A stretch of 64,000 nt of DNA from Anthoceros angustus (Eukaryota > Streptophyta > Anthocerotopsida > Anthocerotales > Anthocerotaceae). The stretch spans positions 557,884 through 621,883 of the forward strand of contig MU008180.1 in assembly GCA_010909165.1 (NCBI GenBank). The letters run 5' to 3'. Below, piece by piece: positions 59,202 through 64,000 of the stretch. The notes beneath the pieces are model-generated. The model was not told the origin of the DNA and searched no databases. It saw nothing but the letters and a program-made list of their open reading frames with translations. Position 1 is the first letter of the stretch, and each line of letters starts with the position of its first letter. Made by a program: the position numbers and the translations under genes.

Positions 59202-60060
59202 CCTAGGACCGGGGTTTTTCGGCGAGGGATAGGGAGTTCCATCACCGAGAGCTGTTGCTTAGATTGGTAAGGCGCTCGTGGTAGGAGCTACAATTTTAGA
59301 CCTAAAGAGAAGTGATGTTGGACCTCGGCCGGATGTATAAGAGACCCTTTGGGTGTCTCTCAAAGATGATTTCAGTGTGAACTTCCGTGTATCGAATCCT
59401 CGTGTGGGGTTGATTGGAGACGCTCGTCAAGATCAAGCGCGCGCACTGCCTTCTCACAAGAAGACCGGGAAGATCCTGGATAGTCGAGGCGAGTGGCCAA
59501 GCTCACGCCCGGGGACGAATGGTGAGGGGCGCCCAACATGCGCGAGAAGGGGCAAGGGTTGCTGCGGAAAGTCGGGTGAGATCGGCAGTGAATCGCCTGG
59601 CATCGACTGCAGTTTCCTCGCCTCCTTCCAACAAGCTGCCCATCGAGCGTGTTTAATTCTATGAGGAGGGGTCTGTGTGGCCCGTGGTGAGGTCTGTGGC
59701 ACAGGAAAAGGAGAGAGACGGGTATACATGTGCGGTGAGAGGTTCTCGGAAGAAGAGGGTGAGTATGCTGTGGTAAGGGAAATTGTGGTTGCGTTTTGAG
59801 GAAACGCGGAGTAATAGAAAGAGGGGGGGGGGAAAAGCGAGGAGTGAGACCAGTAGGGGTCGACACCGGGCGAGTCGTCGCGGCATTCCTGATCAGAGTG
59901 CCTAATTCCCGGGAAGTTCTGAGCACGGACCCCCCTAGGAGTGAATTAGAGTAGATGTGAGTCTATGTGTGCGTGTGTGTGTGGGAAGACCTGACCCTCG
60001 GAGACCCGTCAGGCCGGGTGGCAGGTAGTCACAGCGCCGTGCGTGCGTGGGCGCCCGATG
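59202..60060. other. Gene-free region with short GT and G runs
   Basis: Contains a (GT)n-like stretch at about 59,960-59,982 and a G10 run near 59,823. Overlapping frames on both strands at 59,350-59,930 are not convincing. Confidence 0.4.
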
Positions 60061-60068
60061 GTTGAGTC

Positions 60069-60205
60069 AACCATCGCGGTGGCGAACGCCACCACGGTGG
60101 CGAGCAGCGCCACCACGGTGGCGAACGCGCCACCACGGTGGCGAGCAGCGCCACTCACGGTGGCGAACAGCGCCACTCACGGTGGCGAGTCCTCCACGGT
60201 GGTCG
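60069..60205 (+). repeat. Minisatellite, unit about 20-23 bases (CGCCACCACGGTGGCGA)
   Basis: Seven or eight imperfect units; each contains the palindromic CCACCGTGG/GCCACC core, so single strands can fold into short hairpins. Confidence 0.9.
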
Positions 60206-61120
60206 GTTCCGTAGAGTGGGTGGTTCGTAGGGTAAACGCTTGTGGTAGGTTAGACAATCGAGATTAGCTCATCTTGACACAAAACCATTCCCTTGGGATC
60301 GAATCCTAGGACTATAACGACATAGAGGGTAAATGTGGCCTCCTTGCGTCTTTGGATGCAAAAAACCCATTCCATAGGGAGTGTACTATAGGTCTTTTTT
60401 TAGGCACATGAGAATTTTTCCGGGTAGGTCGAGACCGGGACATCGGAATGGGAAACGGATCCCATACATGATTCCTGTGATAAATAATGGGTTGAGTGTC
60501 CATGGAAACTAGATCCAACCTAGAGACCTTTTACTTCTAATTTTCAAAAGGCATCCCATGGCGGTTTGCGGTGCCTACCTCGTCTTCTTGGCCACACGTC
60601 TCCTTGCCCGCTCTTCTTCTTTCTCCGTGCTTGGGACTTTTCTTGTAGATCCACTCACCATGTGGCCGCTTAGTTTACAACCAATACCAGGAGGACCACA
60701 GCGCTCAACACCATCTGTCATCGTAGGGAATCATCGCTTTAGTCTGCACCAAGTATTCACCACAACAGGACCAAATTTGAAATACTTCTCAAATCCTTGT
60801 TCCTGGTCATTTCCATGGCATAGCAAAGAGGACAGAGGGGACAGGGCACATATTTTTTCACACCAAACTTTTCTCCGAGCCATACGTTTGCCTACATGCT
60901 ATATTGTGTCCGCTTTGGTAATTGGCGGAACCGAGGATGCCCAAAGTGGATGCACCAAAGCAGCCACTTTGAAGCATATACACAAACCAAACCCAACCTC
61001 TTTTTTTAGGCACCGAACTTCCTTCCGTGCACTCGGTTCAAGTTTTATCTTTGCAGACCGAAGTTGTAGCATGAGTGAGCGGGCTGAGTTTTCGAGAAAC
61101 TCGGCCCTCTAGCACCCTTC
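60206..61120. other. No supported gene
   Basis: A plus frame of 184 codons at 60,558-61,112 starts with ATG but shows no domain, no splice context and unusual composition. I treat it as chance. Confidence 0.35.
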
Positions 61121-61139
61121 ACTTCAACCCTTCCACGAG

Positions 61140-61450
61140 GCTGGCGGGGCGACCAGTCGGGGCCGGGTTGGGGTAGGCTTGGGCGGGCACTCGCGGCTGC
61201 GGATTGGGGTAGCAGGTTGGGGCGGGGCTGCGGGTTGGGGTAGGCACAGAGGCGGCGAGCAGTCGCGACTACGGATTGGGGTAGCAGGTTGGGGCGGGCT
61301 GCGGGTTGGGGTAGGCTCGCGGGCGATCGCGATTAGGGCAGCAAATTGGGGCGGGCTGCAAGCTGGGGTAGACTTGGGCATGTAGTTGCGGGTTGGCGGC
61401 GAGTTAGGGGCGGGCTGGATGGGGCGGCAGGTTGGGGTGGCCACTTGGGG
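61140..61450 (+). repeat. G-rich minisatellite (GGTTGGGGTAGG core)
   Basis: Imperfect repeats of GCGGGTTGGGGTAGGC and GATTGGGGTAGCAGG, with unit length drifting from 20 to about 60 bases. Many G3-G4 runs on the plus strand could form G-quadruplexes. The long antisense frame (Pro/Thr-rich) is repeat-derived. Confidence 0.85.
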
Positions 61451-61474
61451 GGGAGCTTTTGAGCTTTATAGAAC

Positions 61475-61959
61475 AGGAAGAAACAAGATCGTGCTCATAA
61501 CGAGGAGACATCGGTAAGAACGGCAGAAAAGGCTTCGAGCATGCAAGGCGGGTAGGCCAGACCCGCAGGATGCCGAGGACCCCGCAGCCACAGCTTGAAA
61601 AGGCTTCAGCTTTTCTCTCCACTTTTGCAACTCATCCTCGCTAAGGCAACCTCCAATAGAGGGACCTACATTGGTGAATTGTTTCACATTCTCCTTTGCC
61701 AAGTCTGCACTTGGCTTCTCTGGTGCCTCTTTTGCCCAAGCACAGCAAGCAGATCAAAACTTCGAGGGTGGAAGCCACTGTAAAAGAATTGAAGCAACAC
61801 TCAAAACACGAATAGCAGATGGCAACTATCTAGGTGACACAACAAAGGATTCCTCACCTTGATAATATCCTCATATTGATACATGGACAACAATTCTATA
61901 CCCAACTTCTTAGCAGAAGTCCCCAAATTCAGGTAGTCAGTAGAAAGTTCGGCCGCCAT
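61475..61959 (-). CDS. Possible gene fragment with one good splice donor, unidentified
   Basis: On the minus strand, ATG at 61,959 opens MAAELSTDYLNLGTSAKKLG and IELLSMYQYEDIIK, ending at a strong GTGAGG donor (61,857-61,856). A downstream minus frame (about 61,740-61,475) reads APEKPSADLAKENVKQFTN and SEDELQKWREKLKPFQAVAA; the acceptor linking them is unclear. Text of this quality in unique DNA suggests a real or recently dead gene, but I do not recognise it. Confidence 0.35.
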
Positions 61960-62634
61960 GTAATTGCATTGAACAAAAGAGAATCTTATTTTCAGAGAGA
62001 CTATGAAAACATAGGTCACAGTCTCTAAAACCATAGTGATTCTTGTTTTCAGGTTGACACTTTTGAAAGCACCTTTGAAAGAGAGACACGTTTGAAAGAA
62101 AAGAGAGTGTCTGACCACTTTGGTGCATGACCGCTCTTGGTGAGGGCGCCAAAGCGGACATATGAGCATGTGTGATGAGGTAGCACATCCGTACTAGATT
62201 CGTTAGTATATTCGTATAGATGTCTACATATTTTAGCATATTGTTCGAGTTGCCATGCATTTCCAATAGCATGATTTCCAACATGCTTGGCTTTCGGACT
62301 CTACTGGTGATTTTAGGTCCTCGCATCATGGAGCCTAGCTCCTTCTTCTTCCCACAGTTTGTCCTATGCTGTGCTGGTATGAGCTGTTCCCTATTCCTTT
62401 TCTATTAAATCTAAGCTTTCTCTTGTTTGATAGAGCACAATATTTTCTTAAATTCTATGGACTAAATTAAAATAGGTAAATAAGTTAAAGAAGATGTAAA
62501 TTTACCCTTCCTTACAAGGAACGCAAAAAAGATTCACATTATACCTACCTATAATTAGTTGGAGGGGAATCCACTTTCCTTCCGCTGGTATGGGGGATGG
62601 AAAGTTTTCCCCACCTCTGCATTTCTGATCGACG

Positions 62635-64000
62635 ATGGCTGTGATGCGAGCTCGAGTGCTGATCCTCTGTGCCCTACGTAAGTCCATCTTCACTGCAAAT
62701 TGTACATTCGGCTTCTCTTTCGTGGCTCCACGTCTTGCGTTGCAGGTTCTTGTGTTGGGCCGGTCGAATTTTGCAGTGCTCAAAGTTCTTGGCTCTCGGC
62801 GGATTGTTGCAGGATCTCGAGCCGTGCGTACAAATTGTTGGCACTGCCAAGTCCAGCCACTCGGGGCTCACCATTTGTATGTGGCACCTGAGGACCAAAG
62901 CCAGTTGAAAGACCGGCAGAGTTCACCTGAAGGCCAGGTCGCGCAAGCTGGCGGGTCTGGCCGTGACAACCCTTCTTATGATAAAGAGCTTGTTAAGCAT
63001 GGCGCCAAGGATGCAAGCAAATGGGGAGAGCAGCTGGCGTGGATCACCAGCATTATGGAGCCTGTGCTGAAGCTTTATCGGCGCGCTTTGCCGCCAGGCA
63101 TGCCACCAACTTGTTTGCACCTGCTTGCATCCTACCATGTGGCACTCGTTTATGGTCTCTCCCGGTTGTCCTCGATAACAGGTCTTGTGGGCCAAAGGAG
63201 AGGCACATTCTTAAGTTGCTCAGCTTCAACTGCGTTCTTTCTATGATGTGCGGGTTTGTGATTCCAATTATGTGCTGGGTAGGTGCAATTGAAAGAAACA
63301 AGGGGCCAGCTAGTACAAGATCTCTTGTGGATATCGCCGCAAGCCTCCATAGGAGCTCTGCTGGCATGCAGAACTGGAGTCTTGCTGATCTTACGCTGGG
63401 CCTGTACCTACTTTCTGTGCGTCATGACACAGAGACGGTGGCTGACACCATACCTGGTGTCGAAGTGACATCAGATCTCGTGGTAATGACCACTTTCGAG
63501 AAGACAGGAAACATGCCTAGCCATACCTTCTTGGTGCATCATGCACGAGTTGTCCTCTGCTGATATGTTGTCCCAAATCGCTGTTGCATGGTTTGCATGG
63601 CTATGGTCCGTTGTAGCTGTGCCTGCTGTATGCCTTGGAACAGCAAAAGCTTCAGATGGCCTTCTCAACTCTGTGGATCATGTTGGTACAGGTCCTGGAG
63701 TGCATCTATCATGTTGAACTGGCCAAGGGAGCCTATGCCAAAAATGTCGCTGGGCTTGCTCGGTCCTGCATGCTCCGTGAATGCAACGTTGTCAAGTTTG
63801 TGGGAGAAGCCAGTGTTATGCGGCCTGCATACTACATTGGTCTTGATACCCGGCACAAGCTAGTAGTTATGGGCATCCGAGGGACACATTCAGTCCACGA
63901 TGTCATCACGGATCTGGCTTCTCATGGTGACCACTCGGCGACCTTTGAAGGGGGAAGTGTGCATTATGGCAGTGCAGAGGCCGCACGCTGGTTCCTGCAA
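62635..64000 (+). CDS. Class-3 lipase with mono/diacylglycerol lipase N-terminal region (5' part, runs off right edge)
   Basis: Likely an sn-1-specific acylglycerol lipase, membrane-associated. Two exons are secure: one ending at 63,482 and one from 63,692 to the edge, joined by GT at 63,483 and CAG at 63,689-63,691. The first carries a membrane segment (VLSMMCGFVIPIMCWVG) and the N-terminal lipase signature (NKGPASTRSLVDIAASLHR, NWSLADLTLGLYLLSVRH). The second reads VELAKGAYAKNVAGLARSC, FVGEASVMRPAYYIGLDTR, LVVMGIRGTHSVHDVITDL and SVHYGSAEAARWFLQ, the entry into the alpha/beta-hydrolase core. The catalytic GHSLGG lies beyond the window. The ATG at 62,635 (MAVMRARVLILCALR) is followed by a good donor (GTAAGT at 62,678), so it may be the first exon. 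The exon structure between 62,748 and about 63,190 is unresolved; the frame appears to change near 63,185. Confidence 0.8.

Noticed and set aside
60558-61112. 184-codon plus ORF
   Set aside because: No motif, no supporting splice sites, and neighbours are minisatellites.

Overview
This window is nuclear DNA of a land plant. The genes have GT-AG introns, mostly 55-210 bp, and encode eukaryotic proteins: ribosomal protein eL14, a methyl-CpG-binding/PHD protein and a plant lipase. One gene, a Roadblock/LC7 dynein light chain, belongs to the dynein machinery that flowering plants have lost. That points to a seed-free plant with motile sperm (bryophyte, lycophyte or fern). The short introns argue against a fern, but I cannot name the species.

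Positions 1-13,220 form a compact gene island. In order: the last exon of an unknown gene (+); a 14-exon PhoD-like phosphatase (+); a YbaK/prolyl-tRNA-deacylase-type protein (-); the dynein light chain (+, divergent from the YbaK gene); eL14 (+), whose first coding exon is only the ATG; a lysine-rich single-pass membrane protein (+); and an MBD/AT-hook/VEL-type PHD chromatin protein (-). The splice joins were worked out by hand, and they keep frame across every gene except for one break in the phosphatase.

Positions 13,700-18,650 are AT-rich and repeat-bearing, with a diverged tandem array at 14.2-15.0 kb and no convincing gene. Positions 18,660-56,200 are dominated by mobile DNA: a 3.16-kb gag-only LTR retrotransposon (TSD CATGG); a decayed DDE-like ORF; and a host segment present in two tandem copies. 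The first copy is split by two insertions: a 14.5-kb CACTA-type transposon (25,838-40,361, TSD AGA, TNP2 remnants, palindromic array) and a 10.9-kb copia element (41,132-52,042, TSD TTGCC) that itself holds a nested 4.3-kb copia element. The second copy (about 52,985-56,205) is uninterrupted and preserves both empty sites. The duplicated segment carries minus-strand exons of a RING-H2-type gene.

Positions 57,600-62,600 hold uncertain ORFs, minisatellites and a possible gene fragment. The window ends inside the 5' half of a class-3 (mono/diacylglycerol) lipase gene (+).

A recurring oddity of the mobile zone is that near-identical copies differ mostly by tiny indels around CAG/CTG. All three copia primer-binding sites are damaged at that trinucleotide. 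This could be CHG-methylation decay or an assembly artefact; either way, frames there should not be trusted.
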